DNA from: Bryobacterales bacterium
GTDB taxonomy: Bacteria; Acidobacteriota; Terriglobia; Bryobacterales; Bryobacteraceae
Direction: 5' to 3'
Assembly (NCBI GenBank): GCA_947446025.1
Contig: CANFEY010000028.1
Location: 1 to 55,393 of the forward strand
Length of the DNA stretch: 55,393 nt
Under the pieces are notes generated by a model, which saw only the letters and a program-made list of their open reading frames with translations, was not told the DNA's origin and ran no database searches. Shown piece after piece: positions 48,975 to 55,393 of this stretch (position 1 is the stretch's first letter; the number at the start of each line of letters is the position of its first letter). The translations under genes were made by a program, and so were the position numbers.

Positions 48975-49516
48975 TGAGAAAATTCACGCTTCTCGCGCTG
49001 GCTCTCGTGCTCCCCGCGCTGCATCTGCTCAACGGGCAAAACACTCCTGACAAACTCGCGCCCTACTATCCCACCCCGCAACTGGTCGTCGACAAGATGC
49101 TGCAGCTGGGCGGACTCAAGGCCGGCGAGACCATGTTCGACCTCGGCTCCGGCGACGGACGCATCGTCATCATGGCCGCGCAGAAGTACAAAGCTAAGGG
49201 CATCGGCGTCGAATACGACGAGTCGCTGGCCACGCAGAGCGAGGCCCGCATCAAAACCCTCGGCCTCTCGAACACCGCCCGCATCATCCACGGCGACCTA
49301 CTGGCCCAAAACTACGAATCGGCCGACCTCATCACCGTCTATCTGCTCCCCGTCGGCAACGGCCTGGTGACGCCGATCCTAGACAAGCAACTGAAGAAGG
49401 GTGCACGCGTCGTCGCCCACGACTTCGAGTTCAGCGCCTGGAAGCCCACTCGCACCCTGGACATTGACGACGACGGCGAAGGCCGCAGCCATCGCCTGTA
49501 TTTGTACCAGCGATAA
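48974..49516 (+). CDS. class I SAM methyltransferase with signal peptide
   Basis: A 180-residue protein: an N-terminal hydrophobic signal (LLALALVLPALHLLNG), then a Rossmann methyltransferase: VVDKMLQLGGLKAGETMFDL, SAM-binding motif GSGDGRIVIMAAQ (near 60), GVEYDESL (acidic ribose-binding Glu), IIHGDLLAQNYESADLITVY (motif IV), and a C-terminal strand. SAM is normally cytosolic, so an exported enzyme of this fold is unexpected: the leader may be a membrane anchor with the enzyme facing the cytoplasm, or the domain may bind something else. TAATG overlap with the upstream gene; three bases before the kinase gene. Target unknown. Confidence 0.75.
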   Translation: MRKFTLLALALVLPALHLLNGQNTPDKLAPYYPTPQLVVDKMLQLGGLKAGETMFDLGSGDGRIVIMAAQKYKAKGIGVEYDESLATQSEARIKTLGLSNTARIIHGDLLAQNYESADLITVYLLPVGNGLVTPILDKQLKKGARVVAHDFEFSAWKPTRTLDIDDDGEGRSHRLYLYQR

Positions 49517-49519
49517 GAC

Positions 49520-50629
49520 ATGGTCCCCTACCGAGGACGCCTCGCCCTCCGCATCGCACGCCTGAGTGTCTCGCTAGTCTGCGCCGCGTGGTATTGGCAT
49601 TCCGCCCCCCTGGAACTCAACACGCTGTGGCTGCTGCTGGCCGCCCACGCAATCTACTCAGCGGTGGAATGCATCGACTTTGGCTATGAAACCCGCCTCC
49701 GTAGCTGGATCGCCTTCGCCGCCGACGCCGCGTACTTCTTGCTGTGGATCTGGACCTCGCCCGACGAGTTCCAGGCCCCGCTAGCCTGCGCCTTTTTCCT
49801 GGCTTCCACCGCGCTGCTGCATGACCGCGTCCGCGTGTTCGCCGCCGTCGCCGGAACCCTCGCCGCCGCACTGCTGTTCGGCGGCATCGCCCCCGTCATC
49901 GCCCTCGGAGCACTGGCCGTCGCCGTCGCCTTCTACAAGCACTACCTCGAAGCCCGCATGTCCACAACGCTGCGCCACAACGTGGTCATCCGCTCCCAGG
50001 CCCTGAGCGCCCGCGAGGCCGAACGCCAGCGCATCGCCGCCGACTTTCACGACGGACCGCTGCAGAACTTCGTCGGCTTTCAACTCCGCCTCGAAATCAT
50101 CCGCCGCCAAATGGAGCGCGACGCCGGCGTCGCCATGCAGGAACTCCTGGGCCTGCAAGAACTCTGTAAAAGCCAGGTAGCCGACCTCCGCGCCTTCGTC
50201 CGCACCATGCGCCCCCCCGACGAAGGCATGAGCTTGGCCGCATCCCTGGTGCGCGTCGCCGACGGCTTGCAACGCGACACCGGCATCACCTGCACCTTCA
50301 CCGGTGAAGAATTGCAGGACCCGCCCGAGGTCGACATCGCACTCGAGATCCTGCAAATCGTCCGCGAAGCCTTCAACAACATCCAGAAGCATTCCGGCGC
50401 CACGCGCGTCTCCCTCAGCGCCCACCGCCGCGGCCGCCACGTGGAGATCGTCGTCGAGGACAACGGCGCGGGCTTCTCGTTCGCAGGCACGTTTAATCTG
50501 GAAGAGCTGGAAGCCGCCCGCCTGGGACCGGTCAGCATCAAGCGCCGCATCAAAATGCTGGCTGGCGAACTGTCGCTCGCCTCGCGCCCTGGCGACGGTG
50601 CCAAGCTCACGTTCCGGGTGCCGTTTTGA
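49520..50629 (+). CDS. NarL/DesK-type sensor histidine kinase
   Basis: A 369-residue membrane histidine kinase. About five or six hydrophobic segments (residues ~10-140) form the sensor, then a HisKA_3 dimerisation domain with the phosphoacceptor His177 in EAERQRIAADFHDGPLQNF, the N-box EAFNNIQKHSGATR and the G1 box VVEDNGAGFSF typical of HATPase_c, and a final G-rich loop RPGDGAKLTF. The RxxA-D-x-HDGPLQ motif is that of NarX/DesK kinases that pair with LuxR-type response regulators. None is adjacent, so this is an orphan. Position in a gapless run with secreted proteins suggests it monitors the envelope. Its TGA overlaps the next gene's TTG. Confidence 0.9.
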   Translation: MVPYRGRLALRIARLSVSLVCAAWYWHSAPLELNTLWLLLAAHAIYSAVECIDFGYETRLRSWIAFAADAAYFLLWIWTSPDEFQAPLACAFFLASTALLHDRVRVFAAVAGTLAAALLFGGIAPVIALGALAVAVAFYKHYLEARMSTTLRHNVVIRSQALSAREAERQRIAADFHDGPLQNFVGFQLRLEIIRRQMERDAGVAMQELLGLQELCKSQVADLRAFVRTMRPPDEGMSLAASLVRVADGLQRDTGITCTFTGEELQDPPEVDIALEILQIVREAFNNIQKHSGATRVSLSAHRRGRHVEIVVEDNGAGFSFAGTFNLEELEAARLGPVSIKRRIKMLAGELSLASRPGDGAKLTFRVPF

Positions 50630-51549
50630 GGTGCCTGTTCCCCGCCCTGCTACTCCTCACCGGCTGCGGCCGCTACGCCGATTTCACACTCCCCGCCCCA
50701 CAACCCGAAGGTCCCTCCGGACCCTTCACCTGGGAAGCCCGCGCCGAACCCGTGATCGCACGCGGCGACGCAGCCGACGTTCTCAATCCTTCAGTAGTCC
50801 GCTTCCACGACGCGTACTGGAATCTCTACTCCGAATACGACGGCAAAGTCTGGCACACCTCCGCAGCCACCTCGCCCGACGGCATCGCGTGGACCAAGCT
50901 GGGCCGCGTCCTGTCGCCTCCCTCAGGCGGCTACATCGCCGCCAACGGCTCAGCCCTGGTAGTCGGCGACGAAATTTTCTATTGGTATGAAACCGGCTAC
51001 CCACTCCGCATCGCGCTAGCCCGCTCCCGCGATGGCCGCACTTGGACCAGTGCAGGAACCGTGCTCGACCAGGGCCCCTACCGCAGCTTCGACGAACGCG
51101 CCGTGGCCGACCCCTACGTCATCCGCGCCGGAGACTTCTTCTATCTCTACTACCTAGGCCAAGACCGCGCCGCCCGCCAACAGCTCGGCCTAGCGCGTTC
51201 CCCCGACGGCATCACCTGGGAAAAGCTGCGCGCCAACCCGATCCTGGAAGGCACCCGTCTAGGCGAACCCGCCGTCTGGACCTCCGGCGCAAATTGGTGG
51301 ATGCTCTTCCACATTCGCGCCCCCGATGAACAGCGTCACCTCGAACTGGCGAGCTCGCACGACGGTGTGAACTGGACCCGCATCCCCGATTTCCAAATCA
51401 CCGGCAGCTACCCCTGGGACAACAAAGTCTTGGCCGATCCCACGGTGGAAGTCCAGCCCAACCAAATCCGAGTCTGGTTCGGCGGTGGCGACATCGCCAG
51501 CCCCGACCAAAACCTCCACGGCCAAATCGGCCTGGGAGTGTTGCGTTAG
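50626..51549 (+). CDS. GH43-like five-bladed propeller lipoprotein
   Basis: A 307-residue lipoprotein: the lipobox LLLLTGC puts Cys14 at the mature end. The rest reads as GH43/GH32/GH130-type blades: NPSVVRFHDAYWNLYSEYDG, HTSAATSPDGIAWTKLG, ADPYVIRAGDFFYLYYLGQD, LARSRDGRTWTSAG, GEPAVWTSGANWWMLFHI. An Asp in DVLNPSVV and Glu in GEPAV might correspond to the catalytic base and acid of the GH43 fold, but both are weak. Likely a surface polysaccharide hydrolase or binding protein. The TTG at 50626 overlaps the kinase's TGA (TTGA), so it is translationally coupled. Convergent with the next gene. Confidence 0.7.
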   Translation: MRCLFPALLLLTGCGRYADFTLPAPQPEGPSGPFTWEARAEPVIARGDAADVLNPSVVRFHDAYWNLYSEYDGKVWHTSAATSPDGIAWTKLGRVLSPPSGGYIAANGSALVVGDEIFYWYETGYPLRIALARSRDGRTWTSAGTVLDQGPYRSFDERAVADPYVIRAGDFFYLYYLGQDRAARQQLGLARSPDGITWEKLRANPILEGTRLGEPAVWTSGANWWMLFHIRAPDEQRHLELASSHDGVNWTRIPDFQITGSYPWDNKVLADPTVEVQPNQIRVWFGGGDIASPDQNLHGQIGLGVLR

Positions 51550-51551
51550 CT

Positions 51552-52529
51552 TCACCGAGTGTTCTTGAGCGCCTGCCCGATCACCGTCTCCCTACCCGCC
51601 CGCAGCCAAGCATCGCGCGTATTCAGATCCGTGAGCCCCGCCACTCGGCCCAGCAACTGAAACGCCGGGTACGCATGAGCCTCCGTCTGCCACCGAGCCA
51701 TCTCGATCAACGAATCCAGCGCCTCTCCGCGCAACCGGCTCAGCACGAACACGTCGCGGTCACGCGTCAAAATTTCCAGCGCGTGCGCGGCTTGCGTGCG
51801 GTCCTGCCAGGAGAGCGATTGCAGCATATCCAGAAACCAGGCTCCCGACACGCGGATCTTAGACGCGGCATCCGCACGCCCCAGCAGTGCCAGCTGCGTC
51901 AGCGCGCGCACCGCGTTCACCCGTACCCCGGCGTCGTTGTCCGTCAGCGCCTCGTGCAAGTCTTCCACGATGTCCGCCTTCGCGGTCACATACGGCAGCA
52001 TTACGGCAGCCACAGCGCGCTGCGCCTCATCGCCGGATTCGCGCAACACATCGCGCAGGATGCCAGTGTTCGCATTGGCCAGCGCCGGCAAGCGCTGCTC
52101 CGCGGCCCTGGTGCCCGCGTCTTCCGTCTTCCCCGCGACCTCCGCTGCGTGTCTGGCTTGCTCCAACGCACGATACGCCGCGACGATGTCCTCCGGCAAG
52201 GCAGTCGCGCTCCCCGGCGCCGGACGCACTTCAAAGCGAGGTGCATCGCGCTCTTCAATCCCGACGTAAAGGATGTTCTTGCCTCCGTCGCAGCACACGG
52301 CTTCGAGGCGCGCACCGTTCACACGTTCGATATCCAGCAAGCGCTCCTCGGCATCGCCCTTCGACGGCGGCAGCGGCGCGCCCACGCTCACCCCCAGCGC
52401 CTGCCGCACCAGCTGCGGAGTGACGTGATGCAGACCATAGAACTCGATCAGATCAATGCGCGGGATCCCGACCACGCCCACCTGCGCCATCGCACACCCC
52501 GCCATCCAGAGCCCGCAGATAAGTTTCAT
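51552..52529 (-). CDS. exported HEAT-repeat-like protein with N-terminal POTRA-like region
   Basis: A 325-residue protein with a signal peptide (MKLICGLWMAGCAMAQ). The first ~80 mature residues (IDLIEFYGLHHVTPQLVRQALGV, then ERLLDIERVNGARLEAVCC, ILYVGIEER) recall a POTRA domain as in BamA or FtsQ-like proteins: beta-alpha-alpha-beta-beta with a conserved Gly. The rest is helical, HEAT-like (LRDVLRESGDEAQRAVAAVM, LHEALTDNDAGVRVNAVRAL, DRTQAAHALEILTRD). Such a pairing would suit protein contacts in the periplasm. The ATG at 52529 is preferred over 52544 because it starts the signal peptide with a basic residue next to Met. Function unknown. Confidence 0.65.
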   Translation of the reverse strand: MKLICGLWMAGCAMAQVGVVGIPRIDLIEFYGLHHVTPQLVRQALGVSVGAPLPPSKGDAEERLLDIERVNGARLEAVCCDGGKNILYVGIEERDAPRFEVRPAPGSATALPEDIVAAYRALEQARHAAEVAGKTEDAGTRAAEQRLPALANANTGILRDVLRESGDEAQRAVAAVMLPYVTAKADIVEDLHEALTDNDAGVRVNAVRALTQLALLGRADAASKIRVSGAWFLDMLQSLSWQDRTQAAHALEILTRDRDVFVLSRLRGEALDSLIEMARWQTEAHAYPAFQLLGRVAGLTDLNTRDAWLRAGRETVIGQALKNTR

Positions 52530-52559
52530 GAAGATTGGACGCACGGGACCTCGAATCGG

Positions 52560-52985
52560 CTACGACCGAGATCGGGCGATGGCACCGAGCACCGGCACCT
52601 CCACCTGTTCCTTCTTGAACGCCTTCAAGGTGAGGAACAGCCACACTCCGAAGGCGAATAACGGATAGACCAATGCCACCAGAGTAAACAACAAGCGGAC
52701 CACAGGCATGAACGCCAGAATCTCCAGCGCTTGAAATCCAAGGAAGATGGCCGCGAAAACCAGAATCGATTGAAACGCGTGAAAGCGCACCGCCCGATTC
52801 GCCTTATATGGATCCAACACCAGGAACAACACACCCGTCAGCGGCATCAGCAGGTAACACAGCGCGTTCGCTATGTGGTCTTCCAAAACCGCACCTGCGG
52901 GAGCAGCCGGAGCTCCCGCCTTCGCCCCACAAGCCGCACAAAACCCGCCGTCCGTAGCCGAACCGCATTGCGCACAAAACGCCAT
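52560..52985 (-). CDS. zinc-ribbon DUF4870-like membrane protein
   Basis: A 141-residue protein. The N-terminus is a short zinc ribbon (CAQCGSATDGGFCAACGAK: Cys 4, 7, 16, 19) followed by an Ala/Pro spacer. Three or four membrane segments then follow (ALCYLLMPLTGVLFLVLD, FQSILVFAAIFLGF, LFTLVALVYPLFAFGVWLF) with the NRAVRFHAFQS loop that marks DUF4870-type proteins. The family is uncharacterised, with one zinc ribbon in the cytoplasm and a small helical bundle. It lies 16 bases from the TAG of the upstream minus-strand gene, across the second palindrome copy. Confidence 0.8.
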   Translation of the reverse strand: MAFCAQCGSATDGGFCAACGAKAGAPAAPAGAVLEDHIANALCYLLMPLTGVLFLVLDPYKANRAVRFHAFQSILVFAAIFLGFQALEILAFMPVVRLLFTLVALVYPLFAFGVWLFLTLKAFKKEQVEVPVLGAIARSRS

Positions 52986-53001
52986 CCCTCAACTTTAGCG
53001 C

Positions 53002-53020
53002 AAATGGTGTCTGACACCAT
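53002..53020. repeat. second copy of the TGGTGTC palindrome
   Basis: The same core as at 33497 with T in place of the central A: ATGGTGTC-T-GACACCAT. Arms are 8 bases before they diverge on the right (CTAG instead of TTTA). It lies directly after the TAG of the minus-strand gene 53021-54379, so both copies are stop-proximal. Confidence 0.7.
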
Positions 53021-54379
53021 CTAGAAGTTCAGCCGGCCGGTGCGCGACGTCCCCGCCGAATTCGTCAGCTCCGCCTCCACCCCCGCGATCCCCCCCGCGT
53101 TACCCGTCACCGGAAAGCGAATCGTCACTTTGAACGGGCTGCCACCCGGAGCGCTCGCGTAATACGTCCGGAACGCCGCCGTGAAGTCCGCAGCCATCGC
53201 CGAAGTCAGCGGCTGCCCCCCCGCGTCAAAAAACCGGAAGCGCATCGACCCTGCCGAATACGTGTTGTCAAACCCGATCAGCACCAACTCCACACGATTC
53301 GGAAACCGCATCGCCAGCCCTTTATCCAGCACGATCGGCAACGGAGCCAGAATCACCGTGCTCTCCGCATCCGCAGCCGCACCCGGCGGCAACCCCGACA
53401 ACGTGAAGCGCATCCGCCCCGCCGTGGTCCCCGTCTGAAACGTCGCGAACCCCGCCCCGTTCAGCGTCACGGAGGTCTTGCCCTCCTCCACGGTGAAGCG
53501 CACCTGCCGCGAAGCCGTCTCCACGAACATCACCGCCGGATCATCCACCGCCAGCACCGAGTCCGCCAGAAACGCCAGATGCACCTGCCCCGACGCAGTC
53601 ACCGGCGAAGGCGAAGGCAGCCGCAAAGTCAGCCGCCGCTGCTGCCCGCTCATCGCCGCCGACGATTCGAATTCAAAAATCGGCGCAGGCAGCGGAGCAT
53701 TTGCCACCCCCCCGCGCAGTACGTAGTCGCGCCCCTGCACCCGCAACGTCCCGCTCACAAACCCCGCCGTCTCGGCCGTCATCTGCACCGCGAACCCCAA
53801 CGATTGCCCCGCCCCCAGTACCACGGGTACAGCCACCCGCGACAACGCAAACCCCGCCGTCACGTTCAGCGTCGAAACCGTCATCACCTGCGCCGTGGGA
53901 TTCGTCAGCGTCAGTTCGCAGGACCGCACCGTACCTCGCGTGACCGTGCCGAAATCCACCGTCCCACCCGCCCCCGCGCAAGCCGGAGCAATCCCTAACT
54001 GCGCCCCCAGCGTCACGCTCACCAACACCAGCACGCTAGTGCTGTTCATCTGCAGATTTGCACTGAAGTTCGCCGACGACCTCGCATCGAACGTCAGCGT
54101 CGCATTCAGAAAGGCTCCCGCGGCCAGCGTCTGCGGTGGCAATGGGCGATTTAGAGAAAACCCCGCGCCATCGGCGAAAAACCGCGTGATCTCCGCCGGC
54201 TGCTGCCCCGTATTGCGCACCCGCAGCCGGACGGACTGGGAATCCCCCACCTCCATCGCGCGCATCTGGTAGACCGAGTTCGCCGCCAGCGGAGTCTCCG
54301 CCGCGCCATCCACCACTGACAACACCAACTGCGCCCGCGCAGCCAAGGGCAACAGGACACACAAGAGCAAGCGGATCAT
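53021..54379 (-). CDS. exported protein with immunoglobulin-like / ASPM-SPD-2-Hydin-type domains
   Basis: A 452-residue secreted protein. A signal peptide (IRLLLCVLLPLAARAQ) precedes two or more beta-sandwich repeats of the choice-of-anchor / ASPM-SPD-2-Hydin type: VGDSQSVRLRVRNTGQQPAE, AGAFLNATLTFDARSSANFS, TVRSCELTLTNPTAQVMTV, GQSLGFAVQMTAETAGFVSG. The C-terminal ~180 residues (DSVLAVDDPAVMFVE onward, ending SAGTSRTGRLNF) form another strand-rich part. This type is frequent in large extracellular proteins of Solibacter. The ATG at 54379 overlaps the upstream gene's TGA (ATGA). A start at 54484 would add 35 residues overlapping that gene. Confidence 0.75.
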   Translation of the reverse strand: MIRLLLCVLLPLAARAQLVLSVVDGAAETPLAANSVYQMRAMEVGDSQSVRLRVRNTGQQPAEITRFFADGAGFSLNRPLPPQTLAAGAFLNATLTFDARSSANFSANLQMNSTSVLVLVSVTLGAQLGIAPACAGAGGTVDFGTVTRGTVRSCELTLTNPTAQVMTVSTLNVTAGFALSRVAVPVVLGAGQSLGFAVQMTAETAGFVSGTLRVQGRDYVLRGGVANAPLPAPIFEFESSAAMSGQQRRLTLRLPSPSPVTASGQVHLAFLADSVLAVDDPAVMFVETASRQVRFTVEEGKTSVTLNGAGFATFQTGTTAGRMRFTLSGLPPGAAADAESTVILAPLPIVLDKGLAMRFPNRVELVLIGFDNTYSAGSMRFRFFDAGGQPLTSAMAADFTAAFRTYYASAPGGSPFKVTIRFPVTGNAGGIAGVEAELTNSAGTSRTGRLNF

Positions 54380-54762
54380 CGCCGGCGCACCTCCGCCCGC
54401 ACCGCCGGCAGCGCGTATAACGCCTCCCGCCCGCGCTCGATCCGCAGCGCATAACTGCCCGTGGCCGTGATCGCCTGCACCCACTCCGCGGACATTCCCC
54501 GCAGCGCCGTCACGCTCGGCAGTGCGAACCGCACCTCGCTCGCATCTGCCCGCCGGATCACCAGCCCCGCCTCGTCGAAAGCAACCGCGCTGGGGAGAGA
54601 ATCGAGCACGGCTTCCTCAACCAACGGCGGACCCAGCGTAAAATTCCCCGCCACTCCATACACCACCCGACGCGCACCGGACGCATCCAGCATCACGCCA
54701 ATCGATGGCATCTCGACCTGCGCCAACGCGCACACCGCAACCAGAAACAAAGCAACTCTCAT
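54376..54762 (-). CDS. short exported protein of unknown function
   Basis: A 128-residue protein with a signal peptide (MRVALFLVAVCALAQ), then GVMLDASGARRVVYGVAGNF, PSAVAFDEAGLVIRRADAS and AEWVQAITATGSYALRIERG, all mainly strands. The style is that of a C-terminal propeller or beta-helix fragment seen beside the larger Ig-like proteins of Solibacter. It is coupled on both sides: its ATG (54762) overlaps the upstream gene's stop (54759) by four bases, and its TGA overlaps the next ATG (54377-54379). Function unknown, but the operon structure suggests an exported complex with its two neighbours. Confidence 0.6.
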   Translation of the reverse strand: MRVALFLVAVCALAQVEMPSIGVMLDASGARRVVYGVAGNFTLGPPLVEEAVLDSLPSAVAFDEAGLVIRRADASEVRFALPSVTALRGMSAEWVQAITATGSYALRIERGREALYALPAVRAEVRRR

Positions 54763-55253
54763 GGACGCCCAATCGAGATCGTGGGTACCCCGATCTGCAC
54801 GCTCTCCACCGTCCCCGGCGCAATCGCGGCAGGAGCAGGCCTGCCCGCCATCCCCACCACCGCCCCAGCCGCCGCCGCACCCAGCGCCAGGGTGATCCAC
54901 AGCTTCTTCTTGCTGCCGCTTGCCTTCGCCGGTGCCGCCTCCGCGAGCTTCAGCGCATCCGACAAATACAGCCCGCTGACCACTCCACCGCGGGCCGTCC
55001 CTTTCGCCGCCGTGATCCGCAATCCGAACGCACCCGTCTCGCGCCCCCACTGCATGCCCCAAACCTCAGCCCGCCCATCGGAACCAGTAGTCAAAACCTC
55101 AATCCGCTTGCCCGAGCTGAACTCCCCCGTCGGCCCCTGCTCCGGCAGCCGGAACGTAACCGCCGCGGCCTCCACCGGCTGGCCCGTTTCATCGGTAATC
55201 TCCACAATCACCCCGCGCGTCGCCCGCGACCCCGCCGTAAACACCGTACCAGT
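54759..55253 (-). pseudogene. exported beta-sandwich and membrane-anchor protein, 5' end apparently lost
   Basis: The visible frame (161 residues from a GTG at 55244, with five further open codons upstream) starts with VFTAGSRATRGVIVEITDET and GQPVEAAAVTFRLP, an Ig-like or big-2-type fold used for adhesion. A Lys-rich linker and one membrane segment (LWITLALGAAAAGAVVGMA) then lead to a short tail. There is no signal peptide and no ribosome binding site before the GTG, and a TAG closes the frame at about 55263. The upstream part should carry the missing signal. An insertion sequence or other junction at about 55254 explains this better than a natural start. Confidence 0.5.
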
Positions 55254-55393
55254 AGTGTCCGGCTATAAGTCGAACAGATTCAGCTGGTTGAAAAATGGGT
55301 CTGATTTTTCTCCGGTATGTTGTAGCTGAAGGGCCTGTAGAATGGGCGTCCGCTCGAAAATGGTGACGCTGACAACCTGTAGGATTTGGTAGA
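55254..55393. mobile_element. probable insertion-sequence end, running off the window
   Basis: From AGTGTCCGGC at 55254 the base composition drops (AT-rich ...GATTTTTCTCC...) and no gene frame can be followed. AGTGTCCGG resembles terminal inverted repeats of several IS families. The element disrupts the gene at 54759. The transposase would lie beyond the edge, so family and target duplication cannot be checked here. Confidence 0.35.

Overview
The window reads as chromosomal DNA from a high-GC, Gram-negative soil bacterium of the Acidobacteriota, most likely Bryobacterales / Solibacteraceae. The reasons are the many secreted proteins of families that are expanded in Candidatus Solibacter, a protein (47094-48974) whose last ~200 residues look like the Solibacter uncharacterized C-terminal domain (TIGR03437), a heme / alpha-alpha toroid / ankyrin fusion (41766-43343), a SCE4755-type LPMO-like protein, and several secreted peptidases. 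No phage module, CRISPR array or rRNA operon is visible. The taxonomic call is inference from family content; no marker gene was searched.

Layout. 0.1-3.5 kb: initiator tRNA, an orotate-phosphoribosyltransferase-like gene, a polyprenyl glycosylphosphotransferase and secreted proteins. 3.5-4.7 kb: a scrap zone with a frameshifted antitoxin, a truncated toxin and two further fragments. 4.7-9.3 kb: a radical SAM enzyme divergent from a membrane glycosyltransferase-like gene, then a Solibacter-type secreted protein and a secreted esterase. 9.4-12.7 kb: a LysR stub, then a stress or dormancy cluster (ribosome hibernation factor, DksA/TraR zinc finger, two tandem secreted paralogs, DUF2934/Hsp20-like), then a decayed BrnT/BrnA pair and tRNA-Ala. 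12.9-24.5 kb: a 34-residue membrane peptide, an SDR, a secreted truncated hemoglobin, S9, M14 and M1 peptidases, an aminotransferase, a GguC-like protein and a lactonase-like metallo-hydrolase. 24.6-27.7 kb: ECF sigma with a putative anti-sigma, an outer-membrane barrel, a beta-propeller and a GmhA-like isomerase. 27.9-38.4 kb: the most housekeeping-like stretch (dnaB, two lepB copies, manC, aldehyde dehydrogenase, argD-like, deoC, a GAF-GAF-SpoIIE phosphatase, lysA). 38.5-46.9 kb: secreted RidA-like and TPR proteins, the LPMO-like / cupin / heme-toroid-ankyrin operon, a DUF6282-like hydrolase, rmlB, a Cys-rich mini-protein and a FecR protein. 47.1-51.5 kb: a gapless four-gene run (propeller with Solibacter C-terminal domain, secreted methyltransferase, NarL-type histidine kinase, GH43-like lipoprotein). 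51.5-55.4 kb: minus-strand secreted and membrane genes that end in a gene apparently cut by an insertion sequence at the window edge.

How the genes work together. The clearest candidate for an underdescribed system is 40691-43343: a protein whose predicted mature end is the copper-ligand histidine expected of LPMO-like proteins, then a secreted cupin, then an exported CxxCH protein with toroid and ankyrin domains, with gaps of 1 and 0 bases. A second theme concerns expression: many start codons sit only 5-8 bases after a -10-like hexamer (often TATCAT or TACAAT), which predicts widespread leaderless mRNAs. A third is decay: two toxin-antitoxin modules, a LysR gene and a hibernation-factor gene are all disrupted in the first 13 kb, while the rest looks intact.
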